A DNA stretch of 64,000 nt from Bdellovibrio sp047344985 (GCF_047344985.1 NZ_CP178861.1:1-64000), one strand, 5' to 3'. Positions 16,895 through 26,408 are shown, numbered from the stretch's first letter. The notes: generated by a model from the letters alone, not told the origin. Numbers and translations are program-made.

Positions 16895-17548
16895 CTAGGC
16901 ATCATTATCCGCAATGAATTTAAGAGCTTGCTGTCTTGCGTGGTGTAAAAGAGCTTCTAACTCTAGAGCAAGGTCTGGGTTTCTTGGATCTGCATCTCGA
17001 GACACCGGAGCAAGTGGTCCCACCCAATAAATGATCACCTTCGCAAAAGGTTTCGGAAGAAAAGTTTTGTTCCAAGATTTTGGAAAATGAATCGCACGAT
17101 CACAGGCAACTCCGGCCGCATAAATTGGGCCCGAAATCATGCGCGAAAGTTCGAACACGCCGGGCTTCACTTTGTGTAACGGCCCCTTGGGCCCATCAAC
17201 CGCAAAGCTGCAATTTCCCCCGTCTTTTACTAAACGCAAAAGACCTTTGAGTGCCTGAACTCCACCGCGCGTGGAAGACCCGCGACTGGTTTTTGCGCCC
17301 AACCATTTCAAAACTTTTGCCATCAACTCACCATCTTTGGATTGTGATGCAATCGTGGCGATTCGATAGCGCTTCACGATCGAAAGAAGTGCGAGTTCAT
17401 CACCATGCCAGTGAGCGAGTACGACCGCTTTTTTATGTTCTAAGGAGTTATGAAGAGAATCAGGTTCGATGACCCGAACCCTCCATGTCCATGAGAGGGT
17501 TCGGTAAAAAACGAAAACAATAATCGGAAGAATATACTTTCTAAACAC
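16895..17548 (-). CDS. DUF374 lysophospholipid acyltransferase-family protein
   Basis: 217 residues with an N-terminal membrane segment and motifs of the LPLAT-like DUF374 family: VLAHWHGDE (His-X3-Asp variant), SQSKDGELMAKVLKWLGAKTSRGSSTRGG and VDGPKGP. Members are thought to acylate lipid A or a related lipid. It ends close to a group of foldase genes and begins 2 bases after the etfA stop, so it may share that transcript. Substrate not predictable. Confidence 0.85.
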   Translation of the reverse strand: MFRKYILPIIVFVFYRTLSWTWRVRVIEPDSLHNSLEHKKAVVLAHWHGDELALLSIVKRYRIATIASQSKDGELMAKVLKWLGAKTSRGSSTRGGVQALKGLLRLVKDGGNCSFAVDGPKGPLHKVKPGVFELSRMISGPIYAAGVACDRAIHFPKSWNKTFLPKPFAKVIIYWVGPLAPVSRDADPRNPDLALELEALLHHARQQALKFIADNDA

Positions 17549-17550
17549 GA

Positions 17551-18519
17551 TTAGTGGTGAAGAGCTTTTTTGAACTCTTCTGTCAATTTCGGAACGATTT
17601 CAAAAGCGTCACCAACAATACCGTATGTCGCTTTTTGGAAGATTGGAGCGTTTGGATCGTTGTTGATAGCAACGATCACTTTAGAGCCGCTCATACCCGC
17701 CAAGTGTTGAATCGCGCCAGAGATACCAACTGCGATGTACAAAGAAGGAGCCACTGTTTTACCAGTTTGTCCGACTTGCATACCGTGACCAACCCAGCCT
17801 GCATCAACAACCGCACGTGAAGCACCTACAGTTGCACCAAGAACGTCAGCCAAGTCATTCAACATTTTGAAGTTCGCAGCTTCTTTCAAGCCACGGCCGC
17901 CAGAAACGATGATGTTTGCTTCTGTTAAATCAAGCTTCTCGCTTGTGCCTTTAACGATTTCTTTGATCAACGTTTTAAGATCTGGTTTTACAATCGCTTG
18001 TTCAACAACGTTTGCAGATTTAGAGGTGTCCGCCGCCGCAACTGGAAGTTGATTTGCGCGCATCAAAACGATTTTCAAATTTGTGTTTTCGAAATTCGCT
18101 TTAGCGAAGCATTTTCCAGAATACATTGGTTTTGTCGCTGTCACTGAGTCGCCAGAGATATTAAGCTCTGTGCAATCAGAAGCCACACCTGCACCCAAAC
18201 GAGCTGCTACGCGAGGAAACAAGTCTTTACCTGTTGAAGACGCAGAAGCAAGAATGATGGAAGGTTGAACTTTTTCGATGACCGCTGCGATGTTGGCCGT
18301 GAAAAGCTCTGGATTGTATGAATCCAAAGAAGCGTCTTTCACAACATGAACTTCGTTAGCACCGTTGTGACCCGCTGCTGCTGTCACATCACCTGCATGA
18401 GATCCGAAAACCACAGCCGCAACCGTGTTTCCAGATTTTGCAGCCGCTTGAAGAAGTTCGATCGAGCTGCGTTTAAGTTTTCCGTTTGTTTGTTCAGCAA
18501 AAACTAAGACTTTACCCAT
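17551..18519 (-). CDS. etfA: Electron transfer flavoprotein alpha subunit
   Basis: FAD-binding subunit of the soluble carrier that takes electrons from acyl-CoA and other dehydrogenases to the quinone pool. The 322 residues end with the FAD domain signature (SGGRGLKEAANFK; GASRAVVDAGWVGHGMQVGQTGKTVAPSLYIAVGISGAIQH). The start ATG at 18519 has AGGAG upstream; a longer frame to 18600 lies in etfB. Ten bases separate it from etfB upstream. Confidence 0.95.
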   Translation of the reverse strand: MGKVLVFAEQTNGKLKRSSIELLQAAAKSGNTVAAVVFGSHAGDVTAAAGHNGANEVHVVKDASLDSYNPELFTANIAAVIEKVQPSIILASASSTGKDLFPRVAARLGAGVASDCTELNISGDSVTATKPMYSGKCFAKANFENTNLKIVLMRANQLPVAAADTSKSANVVEQAIVKPDLKTLIKEIVKGTSEKLDLTEANIIVSGGRGLKEAANFKMLNDLADVLGATVGASRAVVDAGWVGHGMQVGQTGKTVAPSLYIAVGISGAIQHLAGMSGSKVIVAINNDPNAPIFQKATYGIVGDAFEIVPKLTEEFKKALHH

Positions 18520-18529
18520 TTCGTACTCC

Positions 18530-19303
18530 TTACAAAACTTTCGCTTCGTCGCGAAGAAGTTTAACCAACTCTGCCGCTTGTGCAGAAGCATCGCCGGCAA
18601 TGATTTTTACCGCAGGCTTTTCAGCAGGAAGAGCGAAATTAGTGTATTTAACTTTGATATCTGAAGCAGGAATGTTCAAAGAAGCAAATTCGATTTCTTT
18701 GATCACTTTCTTTTTCGCTTTCATGATACCAGGAAGACTTGCGTAACGAGGCATGTTCAAGCCCTTGTTGGCAGCGACAACTGCGGGAGTCATCATTTGC
18801 ACAACTTCTTTAGCTCCGCCTTCAACATCGCGCTCAACAACAACGTTTTCGCCGTTGAATGCAAATTTAGAAACCACAGTCGTGTGAGGAACGTTTAAGA
18901 ACTCAGCAAGCATTTGGCTCACTGAAGACGCATTGTCGTCGATCGCCAATTTTCCGGAGAAGATAACTTTGGCGCCGCCTTCAGCTTTGATCACTTCAGC
19001 CAAAGCTTTTGCTGTGGAGTAGTTGTCCAAATTTTCAGCATTTACTACGATCGCCTCATCAGATCCCATCGCCAAAGCCGTGCGGAGAGATTCAACAACA
19101 CGCGCCTTTGGTCCAACGCTCAAAACCCACACTTGAGAACCTGGGTTGGCGTCGCGAAGTTTCACGGCTTCTTCAACTGCGTATTCGTCATAAGGGTTCA
19201 AAACCCATTTAATTCCCGCCGTGTCGATTCCGTTTTGGTCGGGAGTGATTTTAATCTTTGTTTCGGTGTCGGGCACCTGCTTGATACACACAAAAATCTT
19301 CAT
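18530..19303 (-). CDS. etfB: Electron transfer flavoprotein beta subunit
   Basis: 257 residues with the ETF-beta N-terminus (MKIFVCIKQVPDTETKIKI), NPYDEYAVEEA and the AMP-binding and signature region (VERDVEGGAKEVVQMMTPAVV). It forms a heterodimer with EtfA, whose gene follows 10 bases downstream. It is transcribed away from sdhCAB across a 183-base gap, so two electron-entry systems sit back to back. Confidence 0.95.
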   Translation of the reverse strand: MKIFVCIKQVPDTETKIKITPDQNGIDTAGIKWVLNPYDEYAVEEAVKLRDANPGSQVWVLSVGPKARVVESLRTALAMGSDEAIVVNAENLDNYSTAKALAEVIKAEGGAKVIFSGKLAIDDNASSVSQMLAEFLNVPHTTVVSKFAFNGENVVVERDVEGGAKEVVQMMTPAVVAANKGLNMPRYASLPGIMKAKKKVIKEIEFASLNIPASDIKVKYTNFALPAEKPAVKIIAGDASAQAAELVKLLRDEAKVL

Positions 19304-19486
19304 GTTTTTACCCCGTTTTTTTAGAGGTTTTGTTCTATCGCAAGTCCAGGAAAGGCAAAACTAAATTCCATATTTAACGTGTTGCGAAACATGACGGGTG
19401 TCATAGACAATCCGAAGGCCTCGGAGTTAAGTTAATTGTAAACTTATTGAGAAAATACATAGCAACAAAACAAGGGGTTCAACACC

Positions 19487-20146
19487 ATGTCTGGATTTCT
19501 CGGTTCCACCGTCGGGAAAAAATACTTAATGGGAATCACTGGTTTAATTTGGGCGGGATTTGTTCTCGCACATATGGCCGGTAATCTATTAATTTTCGTC
19601 AGCCACGATGCTTACAATGCTTACGGGCACGCGATTACAAGCGGTAACATCATTTACGTCGCAGAAACTGTTTTGGTTCTGGCACTGATTGTTCACGTGT
19701 ACACGGCGTTCTCTTTGACAGCTGCCAACAGAGCTTCCAAAGGTTCTAAATACGCAGTTGCAGCAAGTGGAAAAAAGAAAGCGACTCTCGCCTCTCGCAC
19801 AATGGCGGTTCAAGGTTCTTTGATTCTTGTCTTTGTGATTCTTCACTTGATCACTTTCAAGTACGGCACTCACTACGAAACGACTGTGAATGGAGTTGTG
19901 ATGCGTGACCTGGCTCGCTTGATGGAAGAAGTTTTCCAAAGCCCTGGTTACGTTGCGTGGTATGTGGTTGCCTTGATTCTTCTTGGCTTCCACTTAAGTC
20001 ACGGTGTGGGCTCTACATTCCAATCTCTGGGTTTGATGGAAGGCACTTACCGCAATACGTGGAAAAAACTAAGCTACGCTTACGCATTTGTTGTGGCACT
20101 TGGTTTTATCGCTCAACCTCTTTACCTTTTTCTTATTGCACACTAA
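19487..20146 (+). CDS. sdhC: Succinate dehydrogenase/fumarate reductase cytochrome b subunit
   Basis: Membrane anchor of 219 residues with five hydrophobic segments, the single-polypeptide, probably di-heme type B/C anchor typical of Bacillus and many delta- and epsilonproteobacteria. Candidate heme histidines occur in LAHMAGN, VHVYTAF, LHLITFK and FHLSHGVG. An AAGGGG ribosome binding site precedes the ATG. It heads sdhCAB, 12 bases before sdhA. Confidence 0.93.
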   Translation: MSGFLGSTVGKKYLMGITGLIWAGFVLAHMAGNLLIFVSHDAYNAYGHAITSGNIIYVAETVLVLALIVHVYTAFSLTAANRASKGSKYAVAASGKKKATLASRTMAVQGSLILVFVILHLITFKYGTHYETTVNGVVMRDLARLMEEVFQSPGYVAWYVVALILLGFHLSHGVGSTFQSLGLMEGTYRNTWKKLSYAYAFVVALGFIAQPLYLFLIAH

Positions 20147-20158
20147 GGAGCACTGAAA

Positions 20159-22075
20159 ATGGCTAATAAATTAGATAGCAAAATTCCTAGTGGCCCGATT
20201 GAATCTAAATGGACCAAGTCAAAATTCGACTACAAACTTGTCAACCCTGCGAATAAGAGAAAACACTCGATCATCGTTGTGGGAACAGGTCTTGCCGGCG
20301 CTTCTGCAGCAGCCTCTTTGGGTGAGCTTGGCTACAAAGTAAAAGCGTTTTGCATTCACGAATCTCCTCGTCGCGCGCACTCCGTGGCGGCACAAGGTGG
20401 TATCAATGCAGCGAAGAACTACCAAAACGACGGCGACTCTACTTACCGTCTTTTCTATGACACTGTAAAAGGCGGTGACTTCCGCGCGCGTGAAGCCAAC
20501 GTATATCGTTTGGCGGAGGTTTCTGCGAACATCATCGACCAAATGGTCGCTCAAGGTGTTCCCTTCGCTCGTGAATACGGAGGAACTTTGGCGAATCGTT
20601 CATTCGGTGGAGCGCAAGTTTCTCGTACATTCTATGCTCGCGGTCAAACAGGCCAGCAGCTCCTTTTAGGTGCTTACTCTGAAATGATGAGACAAGTGGA
20701 TGCTGGAAACGTGGAACTTCGGTACCGTCGTGAGATGTTGGATCTTGTGATCATCGACGGAAAAGCTCGCGGTATCATCGTTCGTAACTTGCTCACGGGT
20801 GAAATTGAGTCTCACGAAGCAGACGCTGTTGTGATCGCCTCTGGTGGTTACTCTAACGTGTTCTTCCTTTCTACAAATGCGATGAACTGTGCGGTGACGG
20901 CAGCTTGGAAAGCTCACAAACGTGGCGCTTACTTCGCAAACCCTTGCTACACGCAAATCCATCCGACGTGCATCCCTGTTCACGGAGAAAATCAGTCAAA
21001 ATTGACTTTGATGTCTGAGTCTCTTCGTAACGACGGTCGCGTGTGGGTTCCTAAAGCTGTGGGTGACAAACGTCATCCAAATGAAATCCCAGAAAACGAA
21101 CGCGATTACTACTTGGAGCGCGTGTACCCTTCATTTGGTAACTTGGCTCCTCGTGACGTGGCTTCTCGTCAGGCGAAATATCGTTGTGATGAAGGCCGTG
21201 GCGTGAATGAAACTGGTAAAGCGGTTTATTTGGATTTCGCAGACGCGATCAAACGTCTTGGTGAAGACAAGATTTCTGAGAGATACGGAAACTTGTTTGA
21301 AATGTACGAAAAAATCACAGGTCAAAATCCTTACAAACAGCCGATGATGATCTACCCTGCTCCTCACTACACAATGGGTGGCTTGTGGGTGGACTACAAC
21401 TTGGAATCAACAATTCCAGGATTGTTCGTTGCCGGTGAAGCCAACTTCTCTGACCACGGTGCCAACCGTCTTGGTGCTTCGGCATTGATGCAAGGTTTGG
21501 CAGATGGTTACTTCGTACTTCCGTACACTTTGGGTAACTACCTTGGTGGAACGAAGCTTGAAAAAGTTTCGACTTCAAACGATGCATTTAAAGCGGCTGA
21601 AGACGGAGTGAAAAAAGAAATCTCTAAACTTATGGGCATTAAAGGTAACCGCACAGTGGACAGCTTCCATAAAGAGCTTGGTCACATCATGTGGGAATAC
21701 TGTGGAATGGGTCGTAACGAAGCAGGTCTTAAAAAAGCTCTGCAAGAGATTCCAAAACTTCGTGAAGAATTCTGGCAAAATCTTCGCATCCCTGGTGATG
21801 CGAATTACCTTAACGTCGAGCTTGAAAAAGCCGGACGTGTTGCTGACTTCTTGGAGCTTGGTGAGTTGATGTGCCGTGATGCTTTGGAACGTCAAGAGTC
21901 TTGCGGTGGTCACTATCGTGAAGAATTCCAAGTGGACGGCGAAGCAAAACGTGACGATGCGAACTTCTGTCACGTGGCTGCTTGGGAATACACTGGTGAA
22001 AACAAACCAGAAGTCCGCCACAAAGAAGAACTTGTTTTTGAAAACGTACACCTAGCAACTCGTAGTTACAAATAA
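20159..22075 (+). CDS. sdhA: Succinate dehydrogenase/fumarate reductase flavoprotein subunit
   Basis: Catalytic subunit oxidising succinate to fumarate (or the reverse). The 638 residues include the Rossmann FAD site VVGTGLAGASAAASL (about 41-55), the covalent FAD histidine in RAHSVAAQGGINAA, and the active-site block HPTCIPVHGEN. Near the C-terminus are GGHYREEF and a long extension, typical of the class that pairs with a single anchor. A GGAG ribosome binding site lies before the ATG. It lies between sdhC and sdhB. Confidence 0.96.
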   Translation: MANKLDSKIPSGPIESKWTKSKFDYKLVNPANKRKHSIIVVGTGLAGASAAASLGELGYKVKAFCIHESPRRAHSVAAQGGINAAKNYQNDGDSTYRLFYDTVKGGDFRAREANVYRLAEVSANIIDQMVAQGVPFAREYGGTLANRSFGGAQVSRTFYARGQTGQQLLLGAYSEMMRQVDAGNVELRYRREMLDLVIIDGKARGIIVRNLLTGEIESHEADAVVIASGGYSNVFFLSTNAMNCAVTAAWKAHKRGAYFANPCYTQIHPTCIPVHGENQSKLTLMSESLRNDGRVWVPKAVGDKRHPNEIPENERDYYLERVYPSFGNLAPRDVASRQAKYRCDEGRGVNETGKAVYLDFADAIKRLGEDKISERYGNLFEMYEKITGQNPYKQPMMIYPAPHYTMGGLWVDYNLESTIPGLFVAGEANFSDHGANRLGASALMQGLADGYFVLPYTLGNYLGGTKLEKVSTSNDAFKAAEDGVKKEISKLMGIKGNRTVDSFHKELGHIMWEYCGMGRNEAGLKKALQEIPKLREEFWQNLRIPGDANYLNVELEKAGRVADFLELGELMCRDALERQESCGGHYREEFQVDGEAKRDDANFCHVAAWEYTGENKPEVRHKEELVFENVHLATRSYK

Positions 22076-22085
22076 GAGGCGTAAA

Positions 22086-22874
22086 ATGGCTGGTAAACAT
22101 ATCAATTTGACTTTGAAAGTGTGGAGACAAAAAGGCCCGAAAGATCAGGGCGGATTTGTTGAGTTGCAAGCAAAGAACGTCTCTGAAGACGCGTCTTTCT
22201 TGGAAATGCTCGATGCTGTGAACGAAGAGCTTGTCGGTAAAGGTGACGAGCCGATCGCATTTGACCATGACTGCCGCGAAGGTATCTGTGGAGCTTGTGG
22301 TTTTGTGATCGATGGCGAAGCTCACGGTCCCATGAAATCAACAACGGTGTGCCAGTTGCACATGAGAAATTTCACGGACGGTGCGATTTTAACAATCGAA
22401 CCATTCCGCGCGACTTCATTCCCTGTGATTAAAGATTTGATGGTGGATAGATCTGCATTCGACCGTATCATTTCTGCGGGTGGATACATTTCTGCAAATA
22501 CAGGAAACGCTGTTGATGCGAACTCTGTGCTTGTTCCTAAAGCGGATGCGGATGAAGCGATGTCTTCAGCGACTTGCATCGGTTGTGGCGCTTGCGTGGC
22601 AGCTTGTAAAAATGCTTCTGCAGCACTTTTCACGTCTGCAAAAATCTCTCACATGGCTTTGCTTCCGCAAGGTCAAGTGGAAAGAAAAGACCGCGCTCTT
22701 CGCATGGTTGCAGCGATGGATGCAGAAGGTTTCGGATCTTGCACAACAACGGGTGCGTGTGAGGCAGCTTGTCCTAAGGAAATCCAACTTACAAACATCT
22801 CTCGCATGAACCGCGAGTTCTTTGTAGCGAATGCGACGAAACGTCCTAAGCACAAAGATGGCGGCGCAGGATAG
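22086..22874 (+). CDS. sdhB: Succinate dehydrogenase/fumarate reductase iron-sulfur subunit
   Basis: 262 residues with the [2Fe-2S] ferredoxin domain (CREGICGACGFVIDG) and two Cys clusters for the [4Fe-4S] and [3Fe-4S] centres (CIGCGACVAACKNAS; CTTTGACEAACPKEI). It carries electrons from SdhA to quinone at SdhC. It is last in sdhCAB, 10 bases after sdhA, and is followed by a strong terminator. Confidence 0.96.
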   Translation: MAGKHINLTLKVWRQKGPKDQGGFVELQAKNVSEDASFLEMLDAVNEELVGKGDEPIAFDHDCREGICGACGFVIDGEAHGPMKSTTVCQLHMRNFTDGAILTIEPFRATSFPVIKDLMVDRSAFDRIISAGGYISANTGNAVDANSVLVPKADADEAMSSATCIGCGACVAACKNASAALFTSAKISHMALLPQGQVERKDRALRMVAAMDAEGFGSCTTTGACEAACPKEIQLTNISRMNREFFVANATKRPKHKDGGAG

Positions 22875-22900
22875 TAGAAATTCGAAATTGGAAATGAGTG

Positions 22901-22931
22901 AAAGAGGAGTCGCCAAGACTCCTCTTTTTTT
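22901..22931 (+). terminator. Intrinsic terminator after sdhB
   Basis: AAAGAGGAGTC 22901-22911 and GACTCCTCTTT 22917-22927 form a perfect 11-bp stem with a GCCAA loop, followed by a T-run. Confidence 0.88.
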
Positions 22932-23106
22932 GTCCTTGCGATGTCTTGTTATTTCAAACAGATGCGTCGCTGCGGCAAAAATTTATCTGAATAATTCGAT
23001 CGACGATTAACCTTTAAACTTTGCACCATGGGTCTGTCTCATTGAGAGACATCTTTAGCTCACCCCACCTTTGATTTTCTTCTAAAGCTCATACAACAAA
23101 CTTCCG

Positions 23107-23127
23107 AAACTAGACCAAGGATTGGCT
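23107..23127 (+). repeat. AAACTAGACCAAG..TTGGCT motif, copy 1
   Basis: The 13-mer AAACTAGACCAAG (23107-23119) and TTGGCT (23122-23127) recur at 58768-58787 in another intergenic region. The CCAA/TTGG halves are inverted. Here it ends two bases before the start codon at 23129 and overlaps its AAGG ribosome binding site. Confidence 0.5.
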
Positions 23128-23128
23128 T

Positions 23129-23377
23129 ATGAAGAAGATTGGCAACTTAATGGAAGAATTGGGCTTCAACAAAAACGCACCTGACAGTGTGAAAGAAGCC
23201 TTTATCAAACATCTCATCAAAGCTTCGACAGGAGTGAACGTGACAACTCCGTCAGAGAAAAAAGAAATCGCTGAGAACCCACAACGAGTTGTTAAACTCA
23301 CGTCTCCGCAGCAGCTCAGTTTTGATTTTTCAGAGGAGAAACCCACACCTTCGTCGGGGAAAAAAGCTGTTTCTTAG
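23129..23377 (+). CDS. Small protein of unknown function (82 residues)
   Basis: Soluble, no signal peptide. The N-terminal half is helical (MKKIGNLMEELGFNK, then SVKEAFIKHLIKAS), the C-terminal half polar with QLSFDF and a Lys/Ser/Pro-rich end. I do not recognise the family. The start ATG has a weak AAGG about 8 bases upstream inside a repeated motif. The 254 bases before it hold the sdhB terminator, a small inverted repeat (TGTCTC/GAGACA, 23035-23051) and no other gene. Confidence 0.65.
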   Translation: MKKIGNLMEELGFNKNAPDSVKEAFIKHLIKASTGVNVTTPSEKKEIAENPQRVVKLTSPQQLSFDFSEEKPTPSSGKKAVS

Positions 23378-23390
23378 TCCTGCGAACTAG

Positions 23391-23413
23391 GAGAAAGCCC
23401 TGCTTTTTTCTCG
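23391..23413 (+). terminator. Possible weak terminator
   Basis: GAGAAAGC, CCT, GCTTTTTTCTC: a short stem running into six T just after the 82-residue gene. Short GC core, so low confidence. Confidence 0.35.
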
Positions 23414-23504
23414 ACAAACGTATTGAATTGCCCGGACCTTAAGCTAAAAATCGAAGCTTTCTATTTTAATTTCTGAATATTGATAACCAGCTCACCTTCA
23501 CATT

Positions 23505-23517
23505 GGTACCATTTTGG
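23505..23517 (+). repeat. GGTWCCATTTTGG element, copy 1
   Basis: GGTACCATTTTGG lies 39 bases before the subtilisin-like protease start; GGTTCCATTTTGG lies 31 bases before the trypsin-like protease start (30157-30169). A shared leader or promoter element is possible. Confidence 0.4.
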
Positions 23518-23556
23518 AACTGGCACGTTTGAAATCACCCAGTGAAGGAGTTTTTT

Positions 23557-25200
23557 ATGAAAAGGCTTATCGGAAGAGCCTCCAAGGCAACCATGGTCGG
23601 TTTGCTACTAGCAGGAGTTCATGCATTCGCAGCAGCACCTGAATCAGTTCCAGGCGAATACATTGTTAAACTCAAAGATTCTGTTTCTGCAAAATCAAAC
23701 ATCAACATCTTGAGCCAACAACTGGGCTCCTACATCAAGGACACTATTCCTGGTCAAAATATCGTTGTGATCAAAAGACCGGTGTTTGAGATTCAATCCA
23801 ACGTCGTAAAATCTCTTTCTGAAAATCCACTTGTTGATATCGTAGAACCAAACTTCATCTACAGAATCAACAAAACTCCAAATGATCCAATGTTGGGTCA
23901 ATTGTGGGGCATGATCAACACAGGACAAGCAGACTCTCAACGCCGTCAAGGTATTGCGGGCGTGGATATCGGTGCGGAAAAAGCATGGGATATCACGACT
24001 GGTTCTAAAGATGTGATCGTGGCTGTTATCGATACTGGTGTTGACTACAATCATCCAGATTTGAAAGACAATCTTTGGGTGAATGAAGCGGAACTTAACG
24101 GCAAACCAGGTGTTGACGACGATGGGAATGGTATCGTTGATGATATTCACGGAGCTAACTTTGTAGATGCTAACAAACCAACTGGAAATCCTTTGGATGA
24201 CCACGGTCACGGTTCACACTGCTCTGGTACTATCGGTGCGACTGGTAACGATGGTAAAGGTATCGTGGGTGTAGCGTGGAATGTTCGTATCATGGGAGTT
24301 AAATTCCTTTCTGCGAGCGGTTCAGGTTCTCTTGACGGCGCTTTGAAAGGTATCGACTACGCAACTAAAATGGGTGCGAAAATCATGTCGAACTCTTGGG
24401 GTGGCGGCGGCTACTCTGAAACTTTGAAACAAGCAATCGAAAGATCTAATGCAGCCGGCGCTTTGTTCGTAGCAGCAGCGGGTAACGAATCAAACAACAA
24501 CGATGCGAACCCTACTTATCCTGCAACTTACGACGTACCAAACGTATTGTCAGTGGCAGCGATCGATAACAGAGGCCAAATCGCTTCTTTCTCGAACTAC
24601 GGTAAAACAAAAGTTCACGTAGGCGCTCCGGGTGTGAATATCTATTCATCCATCACGGGTGGCGGTTATGATTCATGGTCAGGAACTTCTATGGCGACAC
24701 CTCACGTGTCTGGCATGGCGGTTCTTTTGGCTTCGAATGAACCAAATTTGACGAACGTAGAAATGAAAGAAAGAATCATCGCGACTTCAAGACCAATTGC
24801 AGGTCTTCGTGGTAAAGCACGCGGTGGTTTGGTTGATGCTTATGCAATGTTGACGAACACTTTGCCAGCTCCAGATCCAAATGATCCAATCAACTGGCAA
24901 ACAGTGAACGTAAACGTTTCTTCAGCTCATCCATACAAAGAGAAATCAAACGAAACGTACGAAGTGCGTGTTCCAGGTGCGAAACAAATCGCATTGTATT
25001 TCTCTAAATTCGATACTGAAAGAGATTACGATAAAGTAGACCTTTACGATGCGAACGGCAAAAAAGTAGCAACTATCAGCGGTAAAAACGATGATTCTTT
25101 CTCTACTCCAGTTGACGGTGAGTATGTGAAAATCGTGTTCACTTCTGATGACTCTGTAAACCGCTACGGTTTCGACATCACAAAAGCCGCTTGGAGATAA
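23557..25200 (+). CDS. Secreted subtilisin-like serine protease (S8)
   Basis: 547 residues: signal peptide (about 1-26), an I9-type inhibitory propeptide (VPGEYIVKLKDSV to VEPNFIYRI), and the peptidase S8 domain with Asp159 (AVIDTGVDYNHPDL), His218 (DHGHGSHCSG), the oxyanion Asn region (AAAGNES) and Ser378 (SGTSMATPHVSG). A C-terminal beta-rich domain of about 100 residues resembles pre-peptidase/P-like domains. The ATG at 23557 has AAGGAG upstream; a GTG at 23542 falls before that site. Probably exported and self-activated, a plausible prey-degrading enzyme. A terminator follows. Confidence 0.93.
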   Translation: MKRLIGRASKATMVGLLLAGVHAFAAAPESVPGEYIVKLKDSVSAKSNINILSQQLGSYIKDTIPGQNIVVIKRPVFEIQSNVVKSLSENPLVDIVEPNFIYRINKTPNDPMLGQLWGMINTGQADSQRRQGIAGVDIGAEKAWDITTGSKDVIVAVIDTGVDYNHPDLKDNLWVNEAELNGKPGVDDDGNGIVDDIHGANFVDANKPTGNPLDDHGHGSHCSGTIGATGNDGKGIVGVAWNVRIMGVKFLSASGSGSLDGALKGIDYATKMGAKIMSNSWGGGGYSETLKQAIERSNAAGALFVAAAGNESNNNDANPTYPATYDVPNVLSVAAIDNRGQIASFSNYGKTKVHVGAPGVNIYSSITGGGYDSWSGTSMATPHVSGMAVLLASNEPNLTNVEMKERIIATSRPIAGLRGKARGGLVDAYAMLTNTLPAPDPNDPINWQTVNVNVSSAHPYKEKSNETYEVRVPGAKQIALYFSKFDTERDYDKVDLYDANGKKVATISGKNDDSFSTPVDGEYVKIVFTSDDSVNRYGFDITKAAWR

Positions 25201-25223
25201 TTTAAAAATTAACTAAGTGCTTT

Positions 25224-25256
25224 AAAAAGGCCACCAGGAAACTAGGTGGCCTTTTT
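25224..25256. terminator. Bidirectional intrinsic terminator
   Basis: AAAAAGGCCACC 25224-25235 and GGTGGCCTTTTT 25245-25256 form a perfect 12-bp stem with a 9-base loop. It ends the protease gene and, on the minus strand, the DUF3095 gene whose stop codon is in the loop. Confidence 0.88.
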
Positions 25257-26408
25257 CTTTTTGAGATCCACAGCAGCCAGCGTATACCCGCCTTGTGCGC
25301 CATCAATGAAATGCAAATGCTGATTCTGAGTTGCGGAAAACACGAGGCACGTCATGAGAGCCTGTGGCGAGCGGTGCGTGCCAAAGACAATCTCTCCCCG
25401 CTCTTCAAAAGATTTTAAAAGGCTTTCGATTTCTTGAGCTTGCTTGGAAGAACAATCTAAAACCATTCGCAAAAGGTCGTCGTACTTTTGAAAGTCCGAG
25501 TTTGAAATGATTTCTGATTTGTATTTGCGGGGATCAAAGCCTCCCGCTGACACATTAAAACGAATCATGATAAACGCGATTAACGAATCCACGGCCGCTC
25601 CGAAAAACTCGGAAATAAATTTTCCAGGACGAGATTTTGCCTCTATCACCAAAGTCTTTGGCGGCCATTTGATTTTCATGCTGCCTGGATTTGTGGGACA
25701 CGCGATTTTAAAATTGCCACCTAAAATTTCGCGAAGGCCCGCCAATACGCGGTGATAAATATCAAATGACTTTTCTTCATTGCCAGCGGCACTTACAAGG
25801 ATCGTCAGTATCGTTCCTTTTTGAGTGGAAAGTGGCTCCCAACGACATGTCAGGCCCTGTAATTTTGGTGCGATCTCGCTCTCAGAAGCTTCAATCGCAA
25901 GACCACCAAGGCCCTTTTTCATTTTCTCTTCGGCCCGTCTTAAGGCGCCACCGCGAAACTGATAAATCACGTTTCCTTGAGAAAGCTGATACTTTCCTAA
26001 AAGCAGCCTATGTCCCTCGTCGTAAACTTCTTTAAGATCAAAAATAAAACTACGCAGTTCCAGATCAAATTCTTTTTTCGACCAGGCCTGCACGCTCTTT
26101 AGCGCCACAGACGCTTGAATTTTAAATTCAGGTGGAACTAAAAGTGTCGCGCCATCACCGCCAAAAACAAATGGCAACTCGCGCACATTAAATTCATTTA
26201 GAAGAGCTGTGATGCAAGCAGCTCCCACCATATTCACTTCGCGGTAGCGACCTGACTGCACGGCTTTCGTGGAACCTTTGATGTCTGTGAGAATCAATCC
26301 CCAATCTTCGGGAACCGTGAGAAAATTTTTGTCGTCAGAAATATGCAGAAAATCGTCAAAGCTAGGAACTTTTCTTAAAAAGTCCTTATACTTTTCCATT
26401 TCTGACAT
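25242..26408 (-). CDS. DUF3095 family protein
   Basis: 388 residues resembling DUF3095 proteins, which carry a region similar to class III nucleotide cyclase domains: ILTDIKGSTKAVQSGRY (about 36-52) and FVFGGDGATLLVPP (about 80-93). Whether it has cyclase activity is unknown. No signal peptide or membrane helix. The ATG at 26408 overlaps the end of the upstream hydrolase gene by 23 bases; an internal ATG at 26399 is an alternative start. FHA, hydrolase and DUF3095 form a minus-strand trio. Confidence 0.8.
   Translation of the reverse strand: MSEMEKYKDFLRKVPSFDDFLHISDDKNFLTVPEDWGLILTDIKGSTKAVQSGRYREVNMVGAACITALLNEFNVRELPFVFGGDGATLLVPPEFKIQASVALKSVQAWSKKEFDLELRSFIFDLKEVYDEGHRLLLGKYQLSQGNVIYQFRGGALRRAEEKMKKGLGGLAIEASESEIAPKLQGLTCRWEPLSTQKGTILTILVSAAGNEEKSFDIYHRVLAGLREILGGNFKIACPTNPGSMKIKWPPKTLVIEAKSRPGKFISEFFGAAVDSLIAFIMIRFNVSAGGFDPRKYKSEIISNSDFQKYDDLLRMVLDCSSKQAQEIESLLKSFEERGEIVFGTHRSPQALMTCLVFSATQNQHLHFIDGAQGGYTLAAVDLKKKKAT

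Noticed and set aside
21575..22325. Minus-strand open frames opposite sdhA and sdhB
   Set aside because: Overlap well-supported catalytic subunits; amino-acid content is His/Phe/Thr-heavy, typical of antisense shadows.
23518..23534. CTGGCACG resembling a sigma-54 -24 element upstream of the subtilisin-like gene
   Set aside because: The matching -12 TTGC at the right spacing is absent.
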